Source: Pseudomonas sp. v388
Lineage (GTDB): Bacteria > Pseudomonadota > Gammaproteobacteria > Pseudomonadales > Pseudomonadaceae
Reading direction: 5' to 3'
Assembly: GCF_003935425.1 (NCBI RefSeq)
Contig: NZ_RHQN01000005.1
Location: 371,008 to 435,007, forward strand
Length of the DNA: 64,000 nucleotides
In this document: positions 11,491-19,283 of the stretch, one piece after another
How positions within the stretch are numbered: the stretch's first letter is position 1
Layout: every line of letters begins with the position of its first letter
Program-made: the position numbers and the translations under genes
The notes under the pieces: model-generated
Seen by the model: the letters and a program-made list of their open reading frames with translations, nothing else
Database searches by the model: none
Told to the model about the DNA's origin: nothing

Positions 11491-11518
11491 AAAAGGGCGA
11501 CTTCGGTCGCCCTTTTTT
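11491..11518 (+). terminator. Intrinsic terminator after rpsA
   Basis: The stem GGGCGAC/GTCGCCC with a TTCG tetraloop is flanked by AAAA and a run of six T, a textbook Rho-independent terminator 18 bases after the rpsA stop. Confidence 0.92.
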
Positions 11519-11790
11519 GTGTCCGCGATTCAGACATCGCTCAGGCGGGCGCGGGGTCTATCATCATGCGACCTGTGCCTTTGGACGCGTCGAGGAAGCT
11601 GCAAGCCGCAGGTTATCGGCCTGTGACAGGACTCCAGCGCTTGAAAAGCACGCCACGCTTGTGACTGTCATGAATCAGGGGGCGGATGACATGAGTTCAC
11701 ATAAGTCAATACATGGGCTGTTCAAAATCTTCCGACCATGCTACAACCTTCGGAGCGCTGACCTAGCTGCTTGAAAAAGAAGGGAAAAAT

Positions 11791-12093
11791 ATGACGAAGT
11801 CGGAGTTGATCGAACGAATTGTCACCCATCAAGGGCTGCTCTCATCCAAGGATGTCGAGCTGGCCATCAAGACCATGCTTGAACAAATGTCTCAGTGTCT
11901 GGCGACAGGCGACCGTATCGAAATACGGGGCTTTGGCAGCTTCTCTTTGCACTATCGTGCTCCGCGAGTCGGTCGCAACCCTAAAACGGGCCAGTCGGTC
12001 AGTCTCGACGGCAAGTTCGTTCCTCACTTCAAGCCGGGCAAGGAGCTCCGTGACCGGGTCAATGAAGAGGAAGAAGGCTTTCAAGCCGAGTAA
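11791..12093 (+). CDS. ihfB: Integration host factor subunit beta
   Basis: 100 residues. IHF-beta pairs with IHF-alpha to bend DNA at promoters, origins and recombination sites. The HU/IHF fold is clear. The DNA-intercalating arm motif [13 protein letters not shown], with the conserved proline, and the phrase [15 protein letters not shown] are present. A ribosome-binding site AGAAGGGA lies just upstream. It sits between rpsA and the O-antigen-type locus, as himD does in P. aeruginosa. The 270 bases between the rpsA terminator and this gene should contain its promoter; no single candidate stands out. Confidence 0.96.
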   Translation: MTKSELIERIVTHQGLLSSKDVELAIKTMLEQMSQCLATGDRIEIRGFGSFSLHYRAPRVGRNPKTGQSVSLDGKFVPHFKPGKELRDRVNEEEEGFQAE

Positions 12094-12107
12094 CCAAGGA
12101 TTTGCAG

Positions 12108-12350
12108 ATGCGCATTTTTAAACGAATTCTTCTCATTGTCGTGGCGTTGATCGTCGTGGCGGTCACCATGGTGTTCATGCTGGAAAACCGTCAGACCGTG
12201 GCCCTGACCTTTATGGGCTGGTCTGCTCCCGACATCTCGGTCGCCGTTGCGATTGTGCTTGCCTTGCTGGTAGGGATGTTGATTGGTCCGGTGTTCGCCT
12301 GGATCGCCAGCCTGCGCAGGAAACGTGTCCACTCCGCACGCTCGATCTGA
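12108..12350 (+). CDS. LapA (YciS)-type small inner-membrane protein
   Basis: 80 residues. The N-terminus is a hydrophobic helix (about residues 5-25), followed by a short loop with MLENRQTVALTFMGW and a second hydrophobic helix (about 45-65) ending in basic residues. This is the lipopolysaccharide-assembly LapA domain (DUF1049), whose E. coli member acts with LapB/YciM in controlling LpxC. It is unrelated to the adhesin called LapA in P. fluorescens. The start is the ATG at 12108, with AAGGA at 12096-12100; a TTG two codons earlier is less likely. It lies 14 bases after ihfB and is probably co-transcribed. Confidence 0.85.
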   Translation: MRIFKRILLIVVALIVVAVTMVFMLENRQTVALTFMGWSAPDISVAVAIVLALLVGMLIGPVFAWIASLRRKRVHSARSI

Positions 12351-12775
12351 GCCTGCAATAGCGGCATGCCGGGTGCAAATCCGGCGGCAAGCTCCAGGCG
12401 CGATGTCTGGAAATTTCGTGTCTCCCAATACTTTGAACGCCAATACAGACTCGAAAAAAGCGACGGCAAACCTGTCGGATCGTGCTGCTGATTAATGAAT
12501 ACGGCTCTGATAGTTTTGTAGGAAGTTTCTGTTAGTTTCGATTGAATTCGAGTTTATATTTGTACGGCTTTTAGACCGCTTCGCCCGATTTCCAGCAAAC
12601 ACGGCATCTGATCGAGCATTCCGCGCATTTTGATGTTCGCTCAACAGGTTAATGCACGTTTTATCCCGGCTTGAAAGTTATGTCTGGCTATGCAGAATGC
12701 ACGCGCTCGTCTGAACCCATGGGCGTATCAGGCGCGTTCATCTGTTTATCAGTCGTTGCTCGAGGAATGAATCGG
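12351..12775. other. AT-rich intergenic region before the surface-sugar locus
   Basis: About 425 bases with no convincing gene. The part from 12490 to 12620 is visibly richer in A/T than the neighbours, with runs such as GAGTTTATATTTG. A small GC hairpin (GCCGG...CCGGC) lies near 12368-12385 but lacks a T run. In P. aeruginosa this is where wzz and the O-antigen genes begin. The composition and emptiness could reflect deletion or replacement (inference). Confidence 0.5.
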
Positions 12776-14218
12776 ATGTCATACCCTGAAATTATCCACC
12801 ATGGTGCAGTTGCCGGTGTTACAGGCTCCTGTCATCAGCTATGCATGGATGGACTGAACAGCCTGTTGATCGATTGCGGCGCGATTCAGGGCGGTGGATT
12901 GCCGGGCGACTCCACGGGGTTGGGGTTCGATCCCGCCGGGATCAAGGCGGTCATTGTCAGCCATGTGCACAATGACCATGCCGGGCGCTTGCCGGAGCTG
13001 CTGGCCGCAGGCTTCAAGGGGCCGATACTTTGCAGTGAGCCTTCGGCCCATCTGCTGCCGGTAGTGATCGACGACATCCTGAGGCTGCAACATGGCCGCG
13101 ACTCCAAACACGCCGCCGAGCAACTCAATGCGATCCAGAGGCGGGTGATCGGGTTGCCGTTCGGTCACTGGTTCACGCTGAGCGACAGCGACACGCTGAA
13201 GTGCAGGGTGCGTCTGCAGCGGGCAGGACATATCCTGGGTTCTGCCTACGTGGAATGCGATGTGCAATACCCACAACAGGGACGTGCAGAGCGCGTGGTG
13301 TTTTCCGGCGACCTTGGGGCGGGTCATACGCCCATGCTGCCGAGCCCTCGGTCGCCCGAGTGCGCGGACATTCTGGTGCTGGAAAGCACCTACGGCGATC
13401 GTCTCCATCAGGATCGCAGCACTCGCCAGCTACGGCTGGAGCAGATTATCGACAAGGCGCTGGAGGACCGGGGCACGGTATTGATTCCCGCCTTCAGCAT
13501 CGGTCGAACTCAAGAACTGCTCTACGAGCTGGAGGATATCCTGCAGCGCAAGGCGCTCTTGAGCCGCACGTCCGCTTCAGCGGACGCCCTTGCGGCCGAC
13601 CAGCTGGCGACGCTCGACTGGCCGCAGCTGCCGATCATTCTCGACTCGCCGCTGGCCAGCCGGTTTACTCAGGTTTACCAGTCCTTCCAGGACTACTGGG
13701 ACGCCGAAGCGCAGGCGCGAGTGCAGGTCGGGCGCGCGCCGCTGGGCTTTGACCAGTTGATCACCATCGACAGTCACGACCAGCACTTGCAGACGGTCAA
13801 CTACCTGGCCAGCACCCTGCGTCCGGCCATTGTCATCGCCGGAAACGGCATGTGCGCCGGCGGCCGTATCGTCAACTATCTCAAGGCGATGCTGGGTGAT
13901 CCACGCCATAACGTGATTTTCGTCGGCTATCAGGCCAAGGGCACGCCCGGCGCCGCCATCCAGGCCCACGGTCCTGTCGGCGGTTACGTGGAACTCGATC
14001 GTCAGCGCTACGACATTCGTGCGGGTATCGAAACAGCTTCGGGTTATTCGGCGCACGCCGATCAGGAAGGTCTGGTCGGGTTCGTGACAGGCATGGAGCA
14101 GTGGCCGCGCCAGATCCGGCTGGTCCACGGCGAAGCCCGCGCCAAGAAAGCACTGGGTCAGGTATTGCAGCGCAAGTATGCGATGGCGCGACGTAATCTG
14201 GAGTTGGTTATTCCCTGA
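12776..14218 (+). CDS. Metallo-beta-lactamase/beta-CASP family RNA-processing-type hydrolase
   Basis: 480 residues. The N-terminal metallo-beta-lactamase fold has the zinc motif SHVHNDHAG near residue 65 and further ligands in QRAGHILGSAYVE and FSGDLGAG. The beta-CASP insertion includes LESTYGDRLH, PAFSIGRTQEL and ILDSPLA. The tail carries VIAGNGMCAGGRIVNYL and SGYSAHADQ. This architecture fits the bacterial homologues of the CPSF73/Ysh1 nuclease family. Substrate is unknown and no KH domain is present. The start at 12776 is chosen for GAGGA at 12762-12766 and the family-like MSYPEIIHHGA. It stands between lapA/yciS and the sugar genes, so a role connected with surface polysaccharide is not implied by its sequence. 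Confidence 0.85.
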   Translation: MSYPEIIHHGAVAGVTGSCHQLCMDGLNSLLIDCGAIQGGGLPGDSTGLGFDPAGIKAVIVSHVHNDHAGRLPELLAAGFKGPILCSEPSAHLLPVVIDDILRLQHGRDSKHAAEQLNAIQRRVIGLPFGHWFTLSDSDTLKCRVRLQRAGHILGSAYVECDVQYPQQGRAERVVFSGDLGAGHTPMLPSPRSPECADILVLESTYGDRLHQDRSTRQLRLEQIIDKALEDRGTVLIPAFSIGRTQELLYELEDILQRKALLSRTSASADALAADQLATLDWPQLPIILDSPLASRFTQVYQSFQDYWDAEAQARVQVGRAPLGFDQLITIDSHDQHLQTVNYLASTLRPAIVIAGNGMCAGGRIVNYLKAMLGDPRHNVIFVGYQAKGTPGAAIQAHGPVGGYVELDRQRYDIRAGIETASGYSAHADQEGLVGFVTGMEQWPRQIRLVHGEARAKKALGQVLQRKYAMARRNLELVIP

Positions 14219-14400
14219 CAACGCGCGGTGAGTGTTCGTTTAAATGGTTTAAAGCGTTCTTCGATGTTTAAACGCCGTCATCGGAATGCTGCAGATTATT
14301 ACTTGACGGTATTGCCAAGTGTCCTGTAGATGAAGAATTCAGTTGATTAAAAATGTTGCTTAAGTAGTATCTTCGCTCTTTTCAAGCGGGACGTCCGGAC
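14219..14400. other. AT-rich intergenic with three GTTTAAA copies
   Basis: Copies of GTTTAAA lie at 14238-14244, 14247-14253 and 14266-14272, in a stretch unusually rich in A/T. This probably includes the promoter of the wbpV-wbpL genes, but no clear -35/-10 could be fixed. Confidence 0.4.
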
Positions 14401-15381
14401 GTGAGCAAGCAGCTTGCCGTAATCGGCATAACGGGTGCGACAGGCTTTGTTGGGCGCGCGCTGGTCGAGCATCTGCTCGCCAATTCGGCCCATCCGTTGC
14501 GCGTTGCGGTGCGTGACGCTCGCCTGAGTTCGAGCGCGCGGGTCGAGGTGGTAAACGTGCCGTCACTGGCTCCCGACAATCGCTGGGAAGGCCTGGTGGT
14601 CGGCACTGATGTGGTGATCCACTGCGCCGCTCGCGTCCATGTGCTCAGCGACTCGGCGGGTGATCCCCAGCACGAATACCATCAGGCCAACGTGCTTGGC
14701 ACCCTGAACCTCGCCGAGCAGGCTGCTGCCGCTGGTGTCAGGCGCTTCATCTTCATCAGCTCGATCAAGGTCAACGGCGAATCCACCGAGCCCGGCACCG
14801 CGTTTCACGCTGATGCCCCGGCTCAGCCTCAGGACCCTTACGGCAGGTCGAAAATGCAGGCGGAAGAGGCGTTGCGCCAACTGGCGAGCCGTACCGCAAT
14901 GGAAGTGGTGATCATTCGCCCGGTGCTGGTGTATGGCCCAGGGGTCAAGGCCAACTTCCGGAACATGATGCGCTGGCTGGACAAAGGGTTGCCGCTGCCG
15001 TTGGGGGCTATCGATAACCGTCGCAGCCTGGTGGCGCTGGATAATCTGGTGGATCTGATCGCGACCTGCATCGACCATCCGGCTGCCGCCAACCAGACCT
15101 TTCTGGTCAGCGACGGCCGCGACCTCTCGACCACCGAGTTGTTACGTCGGATGGGCACGGCGCTGGGCAAGGCACCCCGGCTGCTTCCGGTTCCGACCTG
15201 GTTGCTCAGAGGTGCAGCGGCAGCGCTGGGGAAAGCAGCTTTTTCGCAACGGCTGTGCGGCTCGCTGCAGGTCGACATCAGCAAAACCCGTGACATGCTC
15301 GGCTGGACACCGCCGGTGACCCTCGAGGATGCAATGGACACCACCGCGCAGGATTTTCTGGAACATAAACACCATGCTTGA
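14401..15381 (+). CDS. NAD-dependent epimerase/dehydratase, WbpV-like (UDP-4-keto-QuiNAc reductase candidate)
   Basis: 326 residues, extended short-chain dehydrogenase. The NAD motif GATGFVGRAL is near residue 11. The catalytic Ser is in FISSIKVNGE, and Tyr/Lys are in DPYGRSKMQAEEAL. The start is a GTG at 14401 with only a weak GGACG ribosome-binding stretch. Immediately followed by WbpL- and WbpM-like genes, it resembles P. aeruginosa WbpV, which reduces UDP-4-keto-6-deoxy-GlcNAc to UDP-QuiNAc. A UDP-sugar 4-epimerase is the main alternative. Its last codons overlap the next gene by 8 bases. Confidence 0.82.
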   Translation: MSKQLAVIGITGATGFVGRALVEHLLANSAHPLRVAVRDARLSSSARVEVVNVPSLAPDNRWEGLVVGTDVVIHCAARVHVLSDSAGDPQHEYHQANVLGTLNLAEQAAAAGVRRFIFISSIKVNGESTEPGTAFHADAPAQPQDPYGRSKMQAEEALRQLASRTAMEVVIIRPVLVYGPGVKANFRNMMRWLDKGLPLPLGAIDNRRSLVALDNLVDLIATCIDHPAAANQTFLVSDGRDLSTTELLRRMGTALGKAPRLLPVPTWLLRGAAAALGKAAFSQRLCGSLQVDISKTRDMLGWTPPVTLEDAMDTTAQDFLEHKHHA

Positions 15382-16390
15382 GTGGTTGTCGATTTTCGTC
15401 ATCGCTGTTCTTTCGCTGGGCCTGACAGCCTGGATTCGCAAATATGCGCTTGCCAGGAGCCTGATGGACATTCCCAACGCACGCAGCTCGCACTCGGTGC
15501 CGACGCCGCGTGGCGGCGGTGTTTCCATCGTGGTGGCCTTCGTCCTGGCGCTGTTCGTTCTCTGGAGCCAGGGGCACGTGGCCACCAGCGCGTTGGTGGC
15601 GCTGGTCGGCGCCGGCGGGCTGGTGGCCTTGATCGGCTTCATGGATGACCACGGCCACATCGCGGCCCGATGGCGTCTGCTGGGACACTTCGCGGCGGCA
15701 GGCTGGGCGCTGGGCTGGCTGGGCGGGCTGGCACCTCTGGTGCTGTTCGGTGTCAGTATCGACATGGGCGTCGTCGGGCACGTCCTGGCGGCTTTCTATC
15801 TGGTGTGGATGCTCAATCTGTACAACTTCATGGACGGCATCGACGGCATCGCCAGTGTGCAAGCCGTGACGGTCTGCAGTGGCATCAGTCTGATTTACTG
15901 GCTGGGCGGCTATCAGGAGCTACTCTGGAGTCCGTTGCTGCTGACTGCGGCGACGCTGGGATTCCTGTTCTGGAATTTTCCGCCCGCACGGATTTTCATG
16001 GGCGATGCCGGCAGTGGTTTTCTGGGAATCGTGCTTGGCGTGCTGTCGGTTCAAGCCGCCTGGGTAGCGCCGCCATTGTTCTGGGCCTGGCTGATTCTGC
16101 TGGGCGTGTTCGTGGTGGATGCGACGCTGACCCTGATTCGTCGGCTGGTGCGTGGCGACAAGATCTATGAAGCGCATCGCAGTCACGCCTACCAGTTCGC
16201 GTCACGTCGGTTCGGCAGGCATCTGCCGGTCACACTGGCGGTGGGTGCGATTAACGTGCTGTGGTTGTTGCCGGTCGCGATGTGGGTAGTGCTGCTGGAC
16301 GGCGACGGATTGACCGGGGTTTTGCTCGCCTGGCTGCCGCTGGTTTTCCTGGCGGTGAAGTTCGACGCAGGTCAGTTGGAGCGCAATTGA
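15374..16390 (+). CDS. wbpL: WbpL-like undecaprenyl-phosphate glycosyl-1-phosphate transferase (MraY/WecA superfamily)
   Basis: 338 residues, about ten membrane segments. Family motifs visible are HSVPTPRGGG near the N-terminus, GFMDDHGH (the Mg-binding Asp pair), NLYNFMDGIDGIA and FMGDAGSGFLG. A basic cytoplasmic loop has HRSHAYQFASRRFGRHLPV. Such enzymes load a sugar-1-phosphate onto undecaprenyl phosphate, the first membrane step of O-antigen assembly. The start at 15374 overlaps the upstream gene by 8 bases, suggesting coupled translation. The donor is probably UDP-QuiNAc or UDP-FucNAc given the neighbours (inference). Confidence 0.88.
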   Translation: MLEWLSIFVIAVLSLGLTAWIRKYALARSLMDIPNARSSHSVPTPRGGGVSIVVAFVLALFVLWSQGHVATSALVALVGAGGLVALIGFMDDHGHIAARWRLLGHFAAAGWALGWLGGLAPLVLFGVSIDMGVVGHVLAAFYLVWMLNLYNFMDGIDGIASVQAVTVCSGISLIYWLGGYQELLWSPLLLTAATLGFLFWNFPPARIFMGDAGSGFLGIVLGVLSVQAAWVAPPLFWAWLILLGVFVVDATLTLIRRLVRGDKIYEAHRSHAYQFASRRFGRHLPVTLAVGAINVLWLLPVAMWVVLLDGDGLTGVLLAWLPLVFLAVKFDAGQLERN

Positions 16391-16505
16391 ATGCGCGGGT
16401 CCAGCAGTTTTCATATAGATTGAGACATTGTTTGTCTTTTGCGCATAGAAGCAGATCGGACGCAACCGAGAGACCGCGGGCCGGTGGAGGAGTGTTTACC
16501 GAGTG

Positions 16506-18500
16506 ATGAGCAAGTTGAGAGCCGTTCTGCTGGCATTGCCACGCCGGCAGAAGCGAATACTCCAGGTCGCCGCAGACGTGGTGCTGGTCTGGATCGCATT
16601 GTGGATGGCGTTCATCGTCCGCCTTGGCATCGAAGACATGATCAATCCGATGGAAAAGCACACCTGGCTGTTCATATGCGCCCCGGTGGCCGCGATCCCG
16701 CTGTTCATCCGTTTCGGCATGTACCGCGCGGTGATGCGTTATTTCGGCAACGACGCCCTTATCGCGATCATCAAGGCGGTGACGATCTCCGCGCTGATCC
16801 TGGGCTGCATGGTCTATGCCTACAGCAACCATCAGCAGATCATTCCCCGCTCGATCATGTTCAATTACTGGTGGCTCAGCCTGGTCATGATCGGCGGCTT
16901 GCGCCTGGCGATGCGGCAGTATTTCCTTGGTGACTGGTTCACCGCTGCCCGGCACGTGCCGTTTGCCAGTCGTGACGACGGTTTGCCCAAAGTGGCGATC
17001 TATGGCGCCGGCGCGGCCGGCAATCAGCTGGTGGCTGCCTTGCGCATGGGACGTCTGATGCGCCCGGTGGCTTTCATCGACGACGATGAATCGATATCCA
17101 ACAGGGTCATCTCCGGGTTGCAGGTCTACAAGCCCAAGCATATCCAGCAGATGATCGACGTCACCGGCGCCCAGGAAATTCTGCTGGCCATCCCGTCGTC
17201 ATCACGCGGGCGCCGCCGGGAAATCCTCGGTTTCCTGGAAGGATTTCCGCTGCACGTACGAAGCGTGCCCGGTTTCATGGATCTGGCAGCCGGCCGGGTC
17301 AAGGTCGACGACCTGCAGGAAGTCGATATCGCCGACCTGTTGGGTCGCGACTCCGTTCCTGCCCGTGAAAACCTGCTGGAACACTGCATCAAAGGGCTGA
17401 CGGTCATGGTGACGGGTGCCGGCGGTTCGATCGGGTCGGAGCTGTGTCGGCAGATTCTGTTGCTCAAGCCGACTCAGTTGTTGCTGCTGGATCACAGCGA
17501 ATTCAATCTTTACAGCATATTGTCCGAACTCGAACAGCGTGCCGCTCGTGAGGCGCTGCCGGTCAAGCTGCTGCCCATCCTGGGATCGGTGCGTAACCAT
17601 CCCAAGCTGCTGGCAATCATGAAAACCTGGAAGGTCGACACGGTCTATCACGCGGCTGCCTATAAACATGTGCCCATGGTCGAGCACAACATCGCCGAAG
17701 GCGTGATCAATAACGTCGTCGGCACGCTGAATACCGCCCAGGCGGCACTGCAGGCCGGTGTTTCCAACTTCGTGCTGATCTCCACCGACAAGGCAGTACG
17801 GCCGACCAACGTGATGGGCAGTACCAAGCGCCTGGCGGAGTTGATCCTGCAGGCATTGAGCCGCGAAGCCGCGCCGGTGATATTCGGTGACAAAGCCAAT
17901 GTCTATCAGGTCAACAAGACCCGCTTCATCATGGTCCGCTTCGGCAACGTGCTCGGCTCATCCGGCTCGGTCATTCCACTGTTCCACAAGCAGATCCAGA
18001 CCGGCGGCCCGCTGACGGTCACTCATCCCAAGATCACGCGCTACTTCATGACCATCCCTGAAGCTGCGCAATTGGTGATTCAGGCCGGCTCCATGGGGCA
18101 GGGCGGCGATGTCTTCGTGCTGGACATGGGCGAGCCGGTGAAGATCATCGAGCTGGCCGAGAAAATGATTCACCTGTCGGGGCTGAGCATTCGTTCCGAG
18201 AAAAATCCTCATGGTGACATCTCGATCGAATTCACCGGGCTGCGGCCGGGTGAGAAGCTCTATGAAGAGCTGTTGATCGGCGACAACGTCGTGGCGACCG
18301 AACATCCCATGATCATGAGCGCCACCGAGGACTACCTGCCGTGGGACCGCCTGAAAATATGCCTGAGCCGCCTGCTCGATGCGGTGGACAATGATGATTA
18401 CACAGCGGTGCGCCAGCTGCTTCGCGAGACCGTGAATGGCTACGCACCCGAAGGCGATATCGTCGACTGGATGTACCAGGAGCGGCGTCACGAGCCGTGA
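16506..18500 (+). CDS. wbpM: WbpM-like UDP-GlcNAc C4/C6-dehydratase (nucleoside-diphosphate sugar epimerase)
   Basis: 664 residues. Four N-terminal membrane helices (about residues 15-130) are followed by a first Rossmann domain (YGAGAAGNQL near 160) and the catalytic domain from about 300 (VTGAGGSIGSELCRQI). The usual SYK triad is replaced by Met in the pattern NVMGSTKRLAE after STDKA, as in WbpM. The family converts UDP-GlcNAc to UDP-4-keto-6-deoxy-GlcNAc. A strong GGAGGAG lies at 16486-16492; the ATG at 16506 is used, although the GTG at 16503 is equally well spaced. It ends the surface-sugar group. Confidence 0.9.
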   Translation: MSKLRAVLLALPRRQKRILQVAADVVLVWIALWMAFIVRLGIEDMINPMEKHTWLFICAPVAAIPLFIRFGMYRAVMRYFGNDALIAIIKAVTISALILGCMVYAYSNHQQIIPRSIMFNYWWLSLVMIGGLRLAMRQYFLGDWFTAARHVPFASRDDGLPKVAIYGAGAAGNQLVAALRMGRLMRPVAFIDDDESISNRVISGLQVYKPKHIQQMIDVTGAQEILLAIPSSSRGRRREILGFLEGFPLHVRSVPGFMDLAAGRVKVDDLQEVDIADLLGRDSVPARENLLEHCIKGLTVMVTGAGGSIGSELCRQILLLKPTQLLLLDHSEFNLYSILSELEQRAAREALPVKLLPILGSVRNHPKLLAIMKTWKVDTVYHAAAYKHVPMVEHNIAEGVINNVVGTLNTAQAALQAGVSNFVLISTDKAVRPTNVMGSTKRLAELILQALSREAAPVIFGDKANVYQVNKTRFIMVRFGNVLGSSGSVIPLFHKQIQTGGPLTVTHPKITRYFMTIPEAAQLVIQAGSMGQGGDVFVLDMGEPVKIIELAEKMIHLSGLSIRSEKNPHGDISIEFTGLRPGEKLYEELLIGDNVVATEHPMIMSATEDYLPWDRLKICLSRLLDAVDNDDYTAVRQLLRETVNGYAPEGDIVDWMYQERRHEP

Positions 18501-18582
18501 TCCCGCCAGGCCGGCAAGGCACCTGAATGGTGTTACGGACACGCGCGGATACGGCTGGATATAAACCGATACGCTCGTTTTT

Positions 18583-18610
18583 TTGACAGATGGGTACGCT
18601 GAGTTAGTTT
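18583..18610 (+). promoter_or_regulatory. Sigma70-type promoter for comEA-like gene
   Basis: TTGACA at 18583-18588 and TAGTTT at 18605-18610 are separated by 16 bases. A small perfect hairpin CGGCACT/AGTGCCG follows at 18618-18634, in what would be the 5' leader. Confidence 0.6.
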
Positions 18611-18661
18611 TGAGTCACGGCACTTGGAGTGCCGCTTGAAAATGACTACGGAGCTTGACTC

Positions 18662-18994
18662 ATGCGATCCACACTCTTTTCCTCTTTGCTGTTTGCCCTG
18701 CTGACCAGTGCCTCGGTGGCCGTTACCGCAGCGCCTGCGGATAATTCCGGCAGCATGATGGCGCCAGCTGCGATGCAGGCCCAGACCCACATGGCAGGCA
18801 GGGTCAATCTCAACAGCGCCGATGCGGCCACCTTGCAAAAGGAGCTGGCCGGTATTGGCAAGAGCAAGGCAGAAGCCATCGTTGCTCATCGGGAATCCAA
18901 CGGCGCTTTTACCTCGATCGATGAGTTGGTCGAAGTAAAAGGCATCGGCAAAGCCCTGCTGGACAAGAACCGTGATCGCCTGTCGCTTGAATAG
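18662..18994 (+). CDS. ComEA-like helix-hairpin-helix DNA-binding protein
   Basis: 110 residues. It has a Sec signal peptide (MRSTLFSSLLFALLTSASVAVTAAPA) and then, from about residue 48, the helix-hairpin-helix pair VNLNSADAATLQKELAGIGKSKAEAIV and IDELVEVKGIGKALLDKN. This matches the soluble periplasmic ComEA proteins of gammaproteobacteria, which bind incoming DNA during natural transformation; many pseudomonads carry one without being known to be competent. The start at 18662 is the only one that yields the signal peptide and has ACGGAG upstream. Confidence 0.88.
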   Translation: MRSTLFSSLLFALLTSASVAVTAAPADNSGSMMAPAAMQAQTHMAGRVNLNSADAATLQKELAGIGKSKAEAIVAHRESNGAFTSIDELVEVKGIGKALLDKNRDRLSLE

Positions 18995-19017
18995 TGATTG
19001 ACTGATACACGCTGAGG

Positions 19018-19076
19018 AAGACCGGCCTTGCAGGCCATGTGAACCGCGGTTTACATGGCTCGCCTGACCGGTCTTT
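19018..19076. terminator. Large inverted repeat downstream of comEA-like gene
   Basis: Outer arms AAGACCGG (19018-19025) and CCGGTCTT (19068-19075) enclose an inner near-perfect palindrome GCCATGTGAACCGCGGTTTACATGGC at 19033-19059. A short T-rich stretch follows. It may be a terminator or an insertion-derived repeat. Confidence 0.5.
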
Positions 19077-19283
19077 CTCCCGGACACACCGACTTCCGCC
19101 TCATGCATCTCGCTCTCCTCATACCGGCAACGCAGGCATCCCCAACCGGCTGGTCTGATATCTCTTTGATTTCCTTGCTCAATCCCGGACAATTGCGCCC
19201 CTGTTTTTGGGGTGGCGCCGACTGCCGAGTTTTTTGACGCGCTGCTCCTTTCTTGAAGCAACCCGGCATGGAGACCAGACCGG

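Noticed and set aside
12366-12386. Terminator after the lapA/yciS-type gene
   Set aside because: The short GCCGG/CCGGC stem has no T run.
19055-19237. 60-codon frame before the permease gene
   Set aside because: It starts inside a large inverted repeat, lacks a ribosome-binding site and has no recognisable features.
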